The notes under the pieces are model-generated. The model had not been told where the DNA came from. It ran no database searches and saw nothing but the letters and a program-made list of their open reading frames with translations. DNA of 64,000 bases from Bradyrhizobium sp. CCGB01 (GTDB lineage Bacteria; Pseudomonadota; Alphaproteobacteria; Rhizobiales; Xanthobacteraceae), in assembly GCF_024199795.1 (NCBI RefSeq), contig NZ_JANADK010000001.1, positions 682,001 to 746,000 of the forward strand, given 5' to 3'. The position numbers and the translations under genes were made by a program. Within the stretch, counting starts at the first letter, position 1. Each line of letters begins with the position of its first letter. Shown piece after piece: positions 18,004 through 27,112 of this stretch.

Positions 18004-18103
18004 TTGTCCGCTTTACCACCCGCCTCTAACAGAGGGACGGCGGACAACGCACATGCCTCATACAGGCCAATAAGTGCGGCCCGCTCCACGCGGAGGTGGC
18101 ACG
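18004..18103 (+). promoter_or_regulatory. Structured leader of the methionine operon
   Basis: The 100 bases before metY can fold in several places. TTGTCCGC (18004-18011) pairs with GCGGACAA (18040-18047) around an inner hairpin CCTCT-AAC-AGAGG. GCCT-CATAC-AGGC follows, and finally CTCC (18084-18087) can pair with GGAG of the ribosome-binding site (18092-18095). I compared it from memory with the SAM-II (metA) riboswitch consensus and see no match. Whether it is a sensor is inference. Confidence 0.4.
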
Positions 18104-19405
18104 ATGCGCAACGAGACGATCGCTATTCACGCCGGCTACGAGCCCGAAGCCACCACGCACGCGGTGGCCGTGCCGATCTACCAGACCGCGGCCTACGCCT
18201 TCGACAGCGCCGACCACGGCGCCGCGCTCTTCAATCTCGAGGCCGAAGGTTTTCGCTACAGCCGCATCGCCAATCCGACCAGCGCGGTGCTGGAGAAGCG
18301 TATCGCCCAGCTCGAGGGCGGCGTCGGCGCGCTGGCGGTTGCGACCGGCCAGGCCGCGCTGCATTTCGCCTTCGTCAACGTCGCCGATCACGGCGGCAAC
18401 ATCGTTTCCGTGCCGCAGCTCTACGGCACCACGCACACGCTGCTCTCGCACATCCTGCCACGCCAGGGCATCACCGGCCGCTTCGCCGAGAGCGACAAGC
18501 CGGATGCGATCGAAAAACTGATCGACGAGAACACCCGCGCCGTGTTCGCCGAGACCATCGGCAATCCCGCCGGCAATGTCTGCGACATCGAGGCGCTGGC
18601 GAAGATCGCGCATGCGCATGGCGTGCCGCTCATCGTCGACAACACGGTCGCGACCCCGATCCTGCTCAAGCCGTTCGACTACGGCGCCGACATCGCGGTA
18701 CACTCGCTCACCAAGTTTCTCGGCGGCCACGGCACCACGCTGGGCGGCGCCATCGTCGATTCCGGCAACTTCCCCTGGGCGAGGCACGCCGACCGCTTCC
18801 CGGCCTACAACAAGCCCGACGCCTCCTATCACGGCCTCGTCTATGCCGAGCGCTTCGGCAAGACCGCCTATATCGAGCGCGCCCGTAGTGTCTATCAGCG
18901 CACCATGGGCTCGGTGCTGTCGCCGTTCAACGCCTTCCTGTTGCTCCAGGGCATCGAGACCGTGGCGCTGCGCATGGAGCGCCATGTCGAGAACGCCCGC
19001 AAGGTCGCCGAATTCCTCCGCAAGGACTCGCGCGTCGCCTGGGTCAACTACACCGGCTTCCCGGACAGCCCATACTATCCGCTCGTTCAGAAGTACCTCG
19101 ACGGCAACGCCTCCTCGCTGTTCACCTTCGGCATCAAGGGCGGCATGGAAGCAGGCAAGACCTTCTACGACGCGCTGAAGCTGATCACGCGCCTCGTCAA
19201 TATCGGCGATGCCAAGTCGCTGGCTTGCCATCCGGCCTCGACCACGCATCGGCAGATGTCGGCGGAGCAGCAGCGCGTTGCGGGCGTGCTGCCGGAGACG
19301 ATCCGCCTGTCGATCGGCATCGAGCATTCCGCAGATATCATCGAGGACATCGACCAGGCGCTCGAGAAGGCCTGCCCGTCGGCACGCCTCCAGGCCGCGG
19401 AGTAG
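18104..19405 (+). CDS. metY: O-acetylhomoserine/O-succinylhomoserine sulfhydrylase
   Basis: This 433-residue PLP enzyme of the Cys/Met-metabolism (cystathionine gamma-synthase) family joins sulfide to an acylated homoserine to give homocysteine. Markers are SRIANPTSAVLEKRIA, the PLP-lysine region HSLTKFLGGHGTTLGG, and the C-terminal SLACHPASTTHRQMS. Its length fits MetY better than the shorter MetB/MetZ. GGAGG at 18092-18096 precedes the ATG by 7 bases. The gene for a homoserine acyltransferase follows after 12 bases, so the two steps of direct sulfhydrylation are encoded together. The acyl preference (acetyl or succinyl) cannot be read from sequence. Confidence 0.9.
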   Translation: MRNETIAIHAGYEPEATTHAVAVPIYQTAAYAFDSADHGAALFNLEAEGFRYSRIANPTSAVLEKRIAQLEGGVGALAVATGQAALHFAFVNVADHGGNIVSVPQLYGTTHTLLSHILPRQGITGRFAESDKPDAIEKLIDENTRAVFAETIGNPAGNVCDIEALAKIAHAHGVPLIVDNTVATPILLKPFDYGADIAVHSLTKFLGGHGTTLGGAIVDSGNFPWARHADRFPAYNKPDASYHGLVYAERFGKTAYIERARSVYQRTMGSVLSPFNAFLLLQGIETVALRMERHVENARKVAEFLRKDSRVAWVNYTGFPDSPYYPLVQKYLDGNASSLFTFGIKGGMEAGKTFYDALKLITRLVNIGDAKSLACHPASTTHRQMSAEQQRVAGVLPETIRLSIGIEHSADIIEDIDQALEKACPSARLQAAE

Positions 19406-19417
19406 GCGACTGCGCCG

Positions 19418-20419
19418 ATGACGATCCTGATCGACAGGGATCAAGGCATATCGAGCCCGGCACTGGTGCCGGCCGAAGGCGATCTCACGCGCGACCACGG
19501 TGGTCCTGAGCTCACGATCGGCCTGATCAACAACATGCCGGACCCGGCACTGAAAGCGACCGAGCGGCAGTTCATGAAGCTGCTCCAGGCCGCCGCAGGT
19601 CCGCGCCGCATCCGCTTCCACTGCTTCTCACTGCCCTCGGTGAAACGCTCGCCGGAAGCGAAGTGGCATGTCGAGAGTGAATATTCGGATCTCACCGAGC
19701 TCAGGCGTCACAGCTTCGACGGGCTGATCGTGACCGGCGCCGAGCCGGTCGCGCCCGAGCTCGACCAGGAGCCGTACTGGCGCGATCTCACCGAGCTGAT
19801 CGACTGGGCCAAGCTCAACACGCGCTCGGCGATCTGGTCGTGCCTCGCCGCGCACGCGGCAGTGCTGCATCTCGACCATATCGAACGGCGGCGGCTGCCG
19901 GCCAAATGCCACGGCATTTTCGACTGCGAAGCCGTGGCGAACGATGCCCTGACGCGCGCCGCGCCTGCGCCGCTCAAGGTCTCGCATTCGCGTCTGAACG
20001 AGATCGCGGAGAGCGATCTGGCGCAGGCCGGCTATCAGGTGCTGACGCGCTCGGCAAAGGCGGGCGTCGATATCTTCACGCGCCAATATGCCAGCCGCTT
20101 CGTGTTCTTCCAGGGGCACCCGGAATACGATGCGCTGTCGCTCCAGCGCGAATATCTGCGCGACATCGGCCGCTATCTCGCCCGTGAGCGCGACAATTAT
20201 CCGCACCTGCCCGTGAGCTATTTTGACGCAGCGACCGAAGAGAAGCTCGCGCGATTCGAAAGACGGGCGAAGCACGAGCGCCATCCGGCGCTCACCAACG
20301 AGCTGCCTGCGCTGACTTTGCGCGCCGATATCGCGGCTGGCAGCGCCGCGGCGGCGCTTTTCCGCAACTGGCTGCAATATCTCGCGGCGGAAGCCGATGC
20401 GCCGGCCCTGATACCCTAG
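19418..20419 (+). CDS. metA: Homoserine O-acyltransferase, MetA (HTS) family
   Basis: This 333-residue protein is of the homoserine trans-succinylase fold (class I glutamine-amidotransferase-like). It opens with LTIGLINNMPDPALKATERQ, which is characteristic of the family. The nucleophile cysteine lies in AIWSCLAAHAA, where typical MetA has CWGAQAA. A histidine-glutamate pair is present in FFQGHPEYD. It acylates homoserine for the sulfhydrylase encoded just upstream. The changed cysteine context marks a subfamily different from the enterobacterial MetA, and acetyl-CoA could be the donor, so the symbol is tentative. Confidence 0.78.
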   Translation: MTILIDRDQGISSPALVPAEGDLTRDHGGPELTIGLINNMPDPALKATERQFMKLLQAAAGPRRIRFHCFSLPSVKRSPEAKWHVESEYSDLTELRRHSFDGLIVTGAEPVAPELDQEPYWRDLTELIDWAKLNTRSAIWSCLAAHAAVLHLDHIERRRLPAKCHGIFDCEAVANDALTRAAPAPLKVSHSRLNEIAESDLAQAGYQVLTRSAKAGVDIFTRQYASRFVFFQGHPEYDALSLQREYLRDIGRYLARERDNYPHLPVSYFDAATEEKLARFERRAKHERHPALTNELPALTLRADIAAGSAAAALFRNWLQYLAAEADAPALIP

Positions 20420-20525
20420 CCGGAGGGCGTTGGCTCCGCGTTAGGATTACCCGAGCGTTAGGCTTGCCTCAGCCAGCGCACGAATGTTTCAGTACAGAAA
20501 TATAGAATCACGGGAAACGTAAGTC

Positions 20526-21269
20526 GTGTGGTCGGCACTCCAGGGACGCGTGAGCAATCGGCTCGCCCGGCATTTCCGTGCCGCGCCGCACCGGCTACCC
20601 TCGCATGCGCCTATGGTGAGCTTCACCTTCGACGATGCCCCCGACAGCGCTGCGGGCGAGGGCGCCGAGCTTCTGGAGCGGCATGGCGGTCGCGGCACCT
20701 ACTATCTCGCCGGCAGCCTGATCGATCGTCCCTCGGACCACTGGCACGGCCTCTCGAACGACGCGATCGTGCGGCTCCATCGGGCCGGTCACGAGATCGC
20801 CTGCCACACCTTCTCGCACCGGAGCTCGGCCAATCTCGACGAGGCCGCCATGGCCCACGAGATCGAGCGGAATCGCAGCTATTTCCACGGCATCGATTCC
20901 TCGATCAAGCTGGAGAACTTCGCCTATCCCTACGGAATCGCCTCGGTCTGGCGCAAGCCGCAGCTCGCAAAGGCGTTCCGCTCGGCGCGCGGCATCCTTC
21001 CCGGCGTCAATCGCGACGTCATCGACCTCCAGTTCCTGCGTGCTTCGCCTCTGGTCGATTGCGAGATCGATATTGCGGGCGTCGATCGCTATTTTGACGA
21101 GGCGGTCGCAAGCGGCGGATGGCTGATCTTCTACGGCCATGACGTCACGAATACGCCAAGCCCCTATGGATGTACGCCCCACCTGATGCGCCACGCGCTG
21201 GAAGCAGCCGGGAAGCGCGGCATGCCGATCGTAACGGTCGCCGAAGCACTACGAAGGATCGGGGCGTAG
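20526..21269 (+). CDS. Polysaccharide deacetylase (NodB-homology domain)
   Basis: This 247-residue carbohydrate esterase-4 family protein shows TFDDAPDS (catalytic and metal aspartates), HEIACHTFSHRSS (metal histidines) and FAYPYG. The domain fills the protein and there is no signal peptide, so it may act in the cytoplasm or be held by partners. The GTG at 20526 is the only start that keeps the basic N-terminal stretch, and its ribosome-binding site is weak. It follows metA by about 100 bases but is functionally unrelated. Possible substrates are N-acetylated polysaccharides; this is not the nodulation gene nodB, whose usual neighbours are absent. Confidence 0.85.
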   Translation: MWSALQGRVSNRLARHFRAAPHRLPSHAPMVSFTFDDAPDSAAGEGAELLERHGGRGTYYLAGSLIDRPSDHWHGLSNDAIVRLHRAGHEIACHTFSHRSSANLDEAAMAHEIERNRSYFHGIDSSIKLENFAYPYGIASVWRKPQLAKAFRSARGILPGVNRDVIDLQFLRASPLVDCEIDIAGVDRYFDEAVASGGWLIFYGHDVTNTPSPYGCTPHLMRHALEAAGKRGMPIVTVAEALRRIGA

Positions 21270-21278
21270 CTTCTTCTT

Positions 21279-21425
21279 CCCTTCTCCCCCTGTGGGAGAA
21301 GGTGGCGCGAAGCGCCGGATGAGGGGTGTGTTTCAGCGAATCATCTTCTGTCGATTCGCGGAAAGAACCCCTCACCCGTCTCGCCGCTACGCGGCGAGCC
21401 ACCCTCTCCCACAGGGGGAGAGGGG
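21279..21425. repeat. Palindromic intergenic repeat, about 147 bp
   Basis: The ends are inverted copies (CCCTTCTCCCCCTGTGGGAG and CTCCCACAGGGGGAGAGGGG), each able to fold alone, with a central CGCCGCTACGCGGCG hairpin. This is a repeat type I know from Bradyrhizobium-like genomes. It separates the deacetylase from recQ and may act as a terminator. Confidence 0.7.
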
Positions 21426-21514
21426 ACGAATTCCCGATGCCGCGCGAATAGTCTTGTCATGACCCCTACGGCATGCGACTGGCGTTGACCGAAATCTCAA
21501 CGTCTCACACGCTC

Positions 21515-23380
21515 ATGTCCGCTCCTTCCACCGCTCCGCTGCCTGTGCCGGCCAACGGCCGCGATGCGCTGTCGGTGCTGCATTCGGTGTTCGGCCTGCC
21601 GGGGTTCCGGGGGGCGCAGGGCGAGATCATCCGGCATGTCACGGACGGCGGCAATTGCCTGGTGCTGATGCCGACCGGCGGCGGCAAGTCGCTGTGCTAC
21701 CAGCTGCCGTCATTGCTGCGCGAAGGCTGCGGCATCGTGGTGTCGCCGCTGATCGCACTGATGCGCGACCAGGTCGCCGGCCTGATCGAGGCCGGTGTCA
21801 ACGCGGCCGCGCTGAACTCGTCGCTGACTTTCCAGGAAGCCTCCGACATCGAGCGGCGCCTGATCGCGGGCGATCTCGACCTGCTCTATGTTGCGCCGGA
21901 ACGCCTGGTGACGCCGCGCTGCCTGTCGATGCTGGCGCAGGCCAAGGTGTCGCTATTCGCGATCGACGAAGCGCATTGCGTCTCGCAATGGGGCCACGAC
22001 TTCCGCCCCGAATATGTCGGCCTCTCCATCATCGCCGAGCGGTTCCCCAACGTGCCGCGCATCGCGCTGACCGCGACGGCCGACGAGCTGACACGTAAGG
22101 AGATCGTCGAGCGGCTTCGGCTTGCAGACAGCCCGCAATTCGTCTCCAGCTTCGACCGCCCAAATATCCGCTACGAGATCGTCGACAAGCGTAACGCAGT
22201 GTCGCAGCTGAAAGAATTCATCCGCGAGCGCCACGCCGGCGATGCCGGCGTGGTCTATTGCCTCTCGCGCAACCGCGTCGAGGAAGTTGCCGCGGCGCTC
22301 GACGACGCCGGCATCGCCGCGCTGCCTTATCACGCCGGGCTCGACAGCAGCGTGCGCTCGCGCAACCAGGACCGGTTCCTCAACGAAGACGGCATCGTCA
22401 TCGTCGCGACCATCGCTTTCGGCATGGGCATCGACAAGCCCGACGTGCGCTTCGTCGCCCATCTCGACCTGCCCAAGAGCATCGAGGCCTATTACCAGGA
22501 GACGGGGCGCGCGGGGCGCGACGGCAAGCCGTCCGCGGCCTGGATGGCGTATGGCCTCTCGGACATCGTGCAGCAGCGCCGCATGATCGACGAATCCAGC
22601 GGCTCCGACGATTTCAAGCGCGTGTCGATCGGCAAGCTCGACGCGCTCGTAGGCCTCGCCGAGACCGCGCAGTGCCGGCGCAAACGACTGCTCGCCTATT
22701 TCGGCGAGACGGAGACCGCGAACAGTTGCGGCAATTGCGACAACTGCCTGACGCCGCCAAAGATGCGCGACGGCAAGGTGCTGGCGCAGAAGCTGCTCTC
22801 CTGCGCCTATCGCACCGGGCAACGTTTTGGCGCGATGCACCTGATCGACGTGCTGATCGGCCGTCTGACCGAGAAGGTGACGCAGTTCGGCCACGACAAG
22901 CTCTCGGTGTTCGGCATCGGGCGCGAGCTGAACGAGAAGCAGTGGCGCACGGTGCTGCGGCAGCTGGTGGCGATGGGCCATTTGCAGAGCGACAGCGAAG
23001 CCTTCGGCGCGCTGAAGCTGACGGACACCGCGCGCGGCGTGCTGCGCGGCGAGACCGAGGTGTGGCTGCGCGAGGAGGCGCCGGGCACGCGTGTTCGCGC
23101 CAGCCGTGCCAAATCCCGCCGCGGCGACCTCGCGCCCGCGGCCAACGCACCGCAAGGCGATGTCGATCCCGAGTTGCGCGCGCGCCTGCGGTCCTGGCGT
23201 TCAGATGTCGCGCGCGAGCGCGGCGTGCCGGCCTATGTCGTGCTCCACGATGCCACCATCGACGGCATCGTCCGGGCCTGGCCGACGACGCTGGACGAAC
23301 TGCGTGGCGTGCCGGGGATCGGCGACAAGAAGCTCGAGCATTACGGCGACGAGCTGCTGCAGATCATCAGGACACGGTAG
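21515..23380 (+). CDS. recQ: ATP-dependent DNA helicase RecQ
   Basis: This 621-residue 3'-5' helicase acts in recombination and replication-fork repair. Domain order is the helicase core with Walker [13 protein letters not shown] (Lys58), [14 protein letters not shown] (DEAH box and aromatic loop), ETGRAGRDG (motif VI), then the zinc region with CRRKRLL, CGNCDNC. A winged-helix domain and a full HRDC domain at the C terminus follow. The ATG at 21515 is preferred because it sits closer to the conserved core. An ATG at 21473 would add 14 residues, and neither has a clear ribosome-binding site. It is monocistronic, bounded by repeats on both sides. Confidence 0.94.
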   Translation: MSAPSTAPLPVPANGRDALSVLHSVFGLPGFRGAQGEIIRHVTDGGNCLVLMPTGGGKSLCYQLPSLLREGCGIVVSPLIALMRDQVAGLIEAGVNAAALNSSLTFQEASDIERRLIAGDLDLLYVAPERLVTPRCLSMLAQAKVSLFAIDEAHCVSQWGHDFRPEYVGLSIIAERFPNVPRIALTATADELTRKEIVERLRLADSPQFVSSFDRPNIRYEIVDKRNAVSQLKEFIRERHAGDAGVVYCLSRNRVEEVAAALDDAGIAALPYHAGLDSSVRSRNQDRFLNEDGIVIVATIAFGMGIDKPDVRFVAHLDLPKSIEAYYQETGRAGRDGKPSAAWMAYGLSDIVQQRRMIDESSGSDDFKRVSIGKLDALVGLAETAQCRRKRLLAYFGETETANSCGNCDNCLTPPKMRDGKVLAQKLLSCAYRTGQRFGAMHLIDVLIGRLTEKVTQFGHDKLSVFGIGRELNEKQWRTVLRQLVAMGHLQSDSEAFGALKLTDTARGVLRGETEVWLREEAPGTRVRASRAKSRRGDLAPAANAPQGDVDPELRARLRSWRSDVARERGVPAYVVLHDATIDGIVRAWPTTLDELRGVPGIGDKKLEHYGDELLQIIRTR

Positions 23381-23395
23381 CGGCGATCACGGGTG

Positions 23396-23434
23396 CCGTA
23401 GCCCCGGATTTCGCTGCGCTCCATCCGGGCTACT
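23396..23434. repeat. Short palindromic repeat after recQ
   Basis: GTAGCCCCGGAT and ATCCGGGCTAC pair with one bulged C around TTCGCTGCGCTCC. It is a short repeat type I associate with Bradyrhizobium and related genomes, and it lies between convergent recQ and acdS. Confidence 0.55.
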
Positions 23435-23461
23435 GGCTCATCTCGGCTATCGCGGCCTCAC

Positions 23462-24478
23462 TCACCCATTCCTGAACGCATAAGCATATCCGTTCAGCGC
23501 CGGCGCACCGCCGAGATGGGCGTACAGAATCTTCGCACCCTTCTCGAAATAGCCCTTCTGCGCGAGGTCGATCAGGCCCTGCATCGATTTGCCTTCGTAG
23601 ACGGGGTCGGTGATCATGCCTTCGAGACGCGCGGTGAGGCGGATCGCCTCCTTGGTCTCTTCCGACGGCACGCCGTAAGCCGGATAGGCGTAGTCCTCGA
23701 TCAGCACGACGTCGTCAGCGACGAGATCCTTGCCGAGCTCGACCAGCTTGGCCGTGTTCTGTGCGATCTCGAGCACCTGGGCTTTCGTCTGCGCCGGCGT
23801 GAAGGATGCGTCGATGCCGATCACCTTTCGCGCGCGGCCGTCCGCCGCAAAGCCGACCAGCATGCCGGCATGGGTCGATCCGGTGACCGTGCAGACCACG
23901 ATGTAGTCGAACTTGAAGCCGAGCTCCTTCTCCTGCTTGCGCACTTCCTCGGCGAAGCCGACATAGCCGAGCCCGCCAAACTTGTGCACGGAGGCGCCGG
24001 CCGGGATTGCATAAGGCTTGCCGCCCGCCGCCTTCACCTCGTCGATCGCCTGCTCCCAGCTCTTGCGGATGCCGATGTCGAAGCCGTCGTCGACGAGGCG
24101 CACGTCGGCGCCCATGATGCGCGACAGCATGATGTTGCCGACACGGTCATAGACCGCGTCCTCGTGCGGCACCCAGGCTTCCTGCACCAGGCGGCATTTC
24201 ATGCCGATCTTGGCCGCGACCGCCGCGATCATGCGGGTGTGGTTGGACTGCACGCCGCCGATCGAGACCAGCGTGTCGGCGTTGGAGGCAATCGCGTCGG
24301 GAATGATGTATTCGAGCTTGCGCAGCTTGTTGCCGCCATAGGCGAGGCCGGAATTGCAGTCCTCGCGCTTGGCATAGACCTCGACATTGCCGCCGAGATG
24401 CTTTGACAGCCGCTCCAGCTTCTCGATGGGCGTCGGGCCGAAGGTCAGCGGATAGCGCGCGAATTGGTCCAGCTTCAT
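23462..24478 (-). CDS. acdS: 1-aminocyclopropane-1-carboxylate (ACC) deaminase
   Basis: This 338-residue PLP enzyme breaks ACC, the plant ethylene precursor, to 2-oxobutyrate and ammonia. The PLP lysine is K51 in [10 protein letters not shown]. Residues known to separate true ACC deaminase from the related D-cysteine desulfhydrase are present: Ser78, Tyr294-Glu295 in DPVYEG, and Leu322 in YAHLGG, matching Pseudomonas Ser78, Tyr295, Glu296 and Leu323. Its length equals the family norm. It is divergent from an Lrp-type regulator, the usual acdS/acdR layout. A plant-associated lifestyle is implied. Confidence 0.93.
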   Translation of the reverse strand: MKLDQFARYPLTFGPTPIEKLERLSKHLGGNVEVYAKREDCNSGLAYGGNKLRKLEYIIPDAIASNADTLVSIGGVQSNHTRMIAAVAAKIGMKCRLVQEAWVPHEDAVYDRVGNIMLSRIMGADVRLVDDGFDIGIRKSWEQAIDEVKAAGGKPYAIPAGASVHKFGGLGYVGFAEEVRKQEKELGFKFDYIVVCTVTGSTHAGMLVGFAADGRARKVIGIDASFTPAQTKAQVLEIAQNTAKLVELGKDLVADDVVLIEDYAYPAYGVPSEETKEAIRLTARLEGMITDPVYEGKSMQGLIDLAQKGYFEKGAKILYAHLGGAPALNGYAYAFRNG

Positions 24479-24545
24479 GGGGCATCCCGATTGGTGTGTG
24501 TGTCTGGGATGTGGCTAGCATTGGCCTGGAAAAATGTGCTCTCGA

Positions 24546-24576
24546 ATATTGCGCCGATATTGCGCCTTATCTTGCG
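24546..24576. promoter_or_regulatory. Candidate AcdR (Lrp-type) operator repeats
   Basis: TTGCG occurs three times, at 24549, 24560 and 24572. The first two are inside an exact direct repeat ATATTGCGCC. Spacing of 11 and 12 bases puts them on one face of the helix, as expected for an Lrp-type octamer. They lie between the divergent acdS and acdR. Binding is inferred. Confidence 0.5.
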
Positions 24577-24637
24577 AAAAACTCGCCAGTCGTTATGATT
24601 TCTTCCGGAAAATTAGCCAAGCACGGAAGCTTCTTCC

Positions 24638-25102
24638 ATGTCCGCCCGGCTCGACCGCATCGACCTCAAGATGTTGAGATTGCTGCAGAATAACGGCCGG
24701 CTCAGCAACGCCGAGCTGGCCGAAACCGTCGCCATCAGCCCCGCCACCTGCCATCGCCGCACCCAGCGCCTGTTCGAGGACGGCTTCATCGCCGCCGTCC
24801 GGGCCATGGTCGCCCCGAAGAAGGTGGCGAAGGGGACGCTGGTGATGGTCGGCGTCGTGCTCGACCGCTCGACGCCGGAGAGCTTTGCCACCTTCGAGCA
24901 GGCGATCGCAAAACTGAAATTCGTGCTCGACTGCCACCTCGTGGCCGGCGATTTCGACTATTTCCTCAAGATCCGCGTCGGCGACATGGAGGATTTCAAC
25001 CGCATTCACGGCGAGCAGCTCATTGCGCTGCCCGGCGTGCGCCAGACCCGCACGTTCTTCGTGATGAAGGAAGTCGTCGACAACGCGCCGCTGGAGTTTT
25101 GA
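24638..25102 (+). CDS. acdR: Lrp/AsnC-family regulator of ACC deaminase
   Basis: This 154-residue protein has an N-terminal helix-turn-helix (LDRIDLKMLRLLQNNGRLSN, then ISPATCHRRTQRL) and a C-terminal RAM domain. The latter contains DCHLVAGDFDYFLKIRV, the ligand-sensing region of the Lrp family. Divergence from acdS across a 159-base gap with phased repeats matches AcdR, which activates acdS in response to ACC in studied bacteria. The ligand is assumed from that precedent. Confidence 0.88.
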   Translation: MSARLDRIDLKMLRLLQNNGRLSNAELAETVAISPATCHRRTQRLFEDGFIAAVRAMVAPKKVAKGTLVMVGVVLDRSTPESFATFEQAIAKLKFVLDCHLVAGDFDYFLKIRVGDMEDFNRIHGEQLIALPGVRQTRTFFVMKEVVDNAPLEF

Positions 25103-25108
25103 GCTGCA

Positions 25109-25160
25109 GCGTTTTTCAGCGCGTTGGAGACCGGTTCGCGCCGTGAAAACGCGTCGAAAC
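25109..25160. repeat. Short palindromic repeat (GCGTTTTC...GAAAACGC type)
   Basis: GCGTTTTTC and GAAAACGCG flank ACCGGTTCGCG. A second member of the same family lies at 38499-38544. Confidence 0.55.
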
Positions 25161-25210
25161 AGTAATTCGACGCTATTGATGCGCGAGACTCATCATGAGA
25201 GATTCGTCCA

Positions 25211-26356
25211 ATGCAACCGCCTCCCTTTCGTCAGCAAAATCCTGTCGCGCCGGCCTACCGGCGCGGCTGGGTGGACGAGGCCGTCGCCGCGATCGAGGCG
25301 GACCAGTGCCGGACCGCAGACACGCATCTGATCCGGCTGATCGTGCCGGCGCTATCAGGCATCGACATCTATCTGAAGGACGAATCCACGCATCCGACCG
25401 GCAGCCTGAAGCACCGACTGGCGCGCTCGCTGTTCCTTTACGCGCTCTGCAACGGCCACATCCGTGAAGGCACGCCCGTCGTCGAGGCATCGTCGGGATC
25501 GACCGCGGTGTCGGAAGCCTATTTCGCGCAGATGATCGGCGTGCCGTTCTACGCCGTGATGCCGCGCACGACCTCGGCGGAGAAGATCGCGGCGATCGAA
25601 CATTATGGCGGCAACTGCCATCTGATCGACGATGGCCGCGCGCTCTACGCGGAGGCCGCCGCGCTCGCGACCCGGCTGGGCGGCCACTACATGGATCAGT
25701 TCACCTTCGCGGAGCGCGCCACGGATTGGCGCGGCAACAACAACATCGCCGAATCGATCTTCACGCAATTGCACGGCGAGCCGCGCCCGCTGCCGGACTG
25801 GATCGTGATGGGGGCCGGCACCGGCGGCACCTCGGCCACCATCGGACGCTATTTGCGCTATCGTCAGTATCCGACGCGTCTCTGCGTCGCCGATGTCGAG
25901 CATTCCGCCTTCTTCGACTGCTTCCGCACGCAGGACCGCTCCCATGTTTGCGACCGTCCGTCGCTGATCGAGGGCGTCGGCCGGCCGCGCTGCGAGCCGT
26001 CCTTTGTGCCGGGCGTGGTCGATCGCATGATGAAGATTCCGGATGCGGCGACGATCGCCGCGATGAACGTATTGTCGCGCCGGCTGCGCCGCGCAGTCGG
26101 CGGCTCCACTGGCACCAACTTCCTGGCGCTGTGCCGGCTCGCCGCGGAGATGCGCAAGGCGAATGTAACGGGCTCGTTGGTGACGTTGATCTGCGATTCC
26201 GGCGAACGCTACCGGCAGACCTATTACGAGCCCGGATGGCTGAAAGCGCGCGGCCTCGATCCTGCGCCGGTCGAGACGGCCCTGTCGTCGTTCCTCGCGA
26301 CGGGCGACCCGCTGACGCTTGATGTCGACGACGTCGCAAATCCGCAGAGCGAATAA
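25211..26356 (+). CDS. PLP-dependent cysteine synthase/desulfhydrase-like enzyme (Cds1-like)
   Basis: This 381-residue fold-type II PLP enzyme has the lysine motif [13 protein letters not shown], the substrate loop [12 protein letters not shown] and the phosphate-binding [14 protein letters not shown]. The long form with [19 protein letters not shown] resembles the mycobacterial Cds1 group (L-cysteine desulfhydrase) more than classic CysK, which has the KDR lysine motif. Possible reactions are cysteine breakdown to pyruvate, ammonia and sulfide, or synthesis. It stands directly after acdR, in the same direction but separated by a repeat, so it is likely its own unit. Confidence 0.8.
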   Translation: MQPPPFRQQNPVAPAYRRGWVDEAVAAIEADQCRTADTHLIRLIVPALSGIDIYLKDESTHPTGSLKHRLARSLFLYALCNGHIREGTPVVEASSGSTAVSEAYFAQMIGVPFYAVMPRTTSAEKIAAIEHYGGNCHLIDDGRALYAEAAALATRLGGHYMDQFTFAERATDWRGNNNIAESIFTQLHGEPRPLPDWIVMGAGTGGTSATIGRYLRYRQYPTRLCVADVEHSAFFDCFRTQDRSHVCDRPSLIEGVGRPRCEPSFVPGVVDRMMKIPDAATIAAMNVLSRRLRRAVGGSTGTNFLALCRLAAEMRKANVTGSLVTLICDSGERYRQTYYEPGWLKARGLDPAPVETALSSFLATGDPLTLDVDDVANPQSE

Positions 26357-26383
26357 AGCGCCGTGGCAATTACGCCGCGCCAG

Positions 26384-26959
26384 TTAGGGGCGACTTCTGT
26401 TTTTGGGCCGACGCGGACCATCAAGACGGGTGCAGTGGAGCAAGTATCCTCCATCGTCATGCCAAGCATCGGTCTTGGCGACCTCTTTCCATCCGCGCTT
26501 CTCGGGATCGCGCTCGAAATGCTTGGGCTTCGTTTCAATGAAAGGGCCTGTCTCCATTTCGATCTTTTCGATCCTCCAATCGTAGACCATGGCGGGAGCG
26601 CCCGTGAGGTGCGCGTGATTTTCGAAGTAGAAGAACGGGTCTACTCCGATGCAGACCAGTCCTCCCAACCAGGCGCCTAGGCGAGCATTGTCGGGAGGCC
26701 TTCCATCGCAATACATAAGAAGGCCAACGTCCAGGACCCACCAGTCATCTTGGGTATGCACGACCTGGGCAACAATTTCGTAAGAGCTCTCGAACAAATG
26801 AGTGATTGACGGCGCTTTGGGGTCAAATGGACCGGCCCCCGGAAGCGGGACTACCGGACAGAATTCGAGCGCGAACGAGACGTTCGTCGCTTGCGCGAAG
26901 TCACCATAGTTGCCGTCCTCAATAATCCAACTATCAAGTCCGACGATTAGATCGGCCAT
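26384..26959 (-). CDS. Hypothetical protein, AT-richer than neighbours
   Basis: This 191-residue soluble protein has no family I recognise. It begins MADLIVGLDSWIIEDGNYGD and is rich in Trp, Asp, Phe and Pro, with WWVLDVGLLMYCDGRPPDN in the middle. GAGG lies 6 bases before the ATG at 26959, which supports this start over the upstream one at 27016. No signal peptide or membrane segment is visible. The base composition and codon use are clearly less GC-rich than those of its neighbours, which suggests recent arrival. The size and acidic, Trp-rich character resemble immunity-type proteins, but no toxin partner is in view and I do not assign a role. Confidence 0.65.
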   Translation of the reverse strand: MADLIVGLDSWIIEDGNYGDFAQATNVSFALEFCPVVPLPGAGPFDPKAPSITHLFESSYEIVAQVVHTQDDWWVLDVGLLMYCDGRPPDNARLGAWLGGLVCIGVDPFFYFENHAHLTGAPAMVYDWRIEKIEMETGPFIETKPKHFERDPEKRGWKEVAKTDAWHDDGGYLLHCTRLDGPRRPKNRSRP

Positions 26960-27112
26960 CGCATGCCTCGTGAACGACACATGGGGGATATAGCATGGTT
27001 GTGCTCGTGTCTCCATGCCACTTGTAGAATCGCACCGTCGTCACGGCAACTTCACTTGCGTTGCGCTCGCCTGCAGATGAGCTTCGCCTCTTCTCAACGA
27101 GGAGATCCTGCC

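Noticed and set aside
18004..18103. SAM-II riboswitch before metY
   Set aside because: The remembered consensus elements were not found; only unspecific stems are visible, so it is listed as a structured leader only.
20526..21269. Nodulation gene nodB
   Set aside because: The deacetylase domain matches the general family, but no nodA, nodC or nod-box sequence is nearby.
21279..21425. CRISPR array or small insertion sequence
   Set aside because: There is only one pair of inverted arms with no regular spacers and no transposase; it fits an intergenic palindromic repeat.
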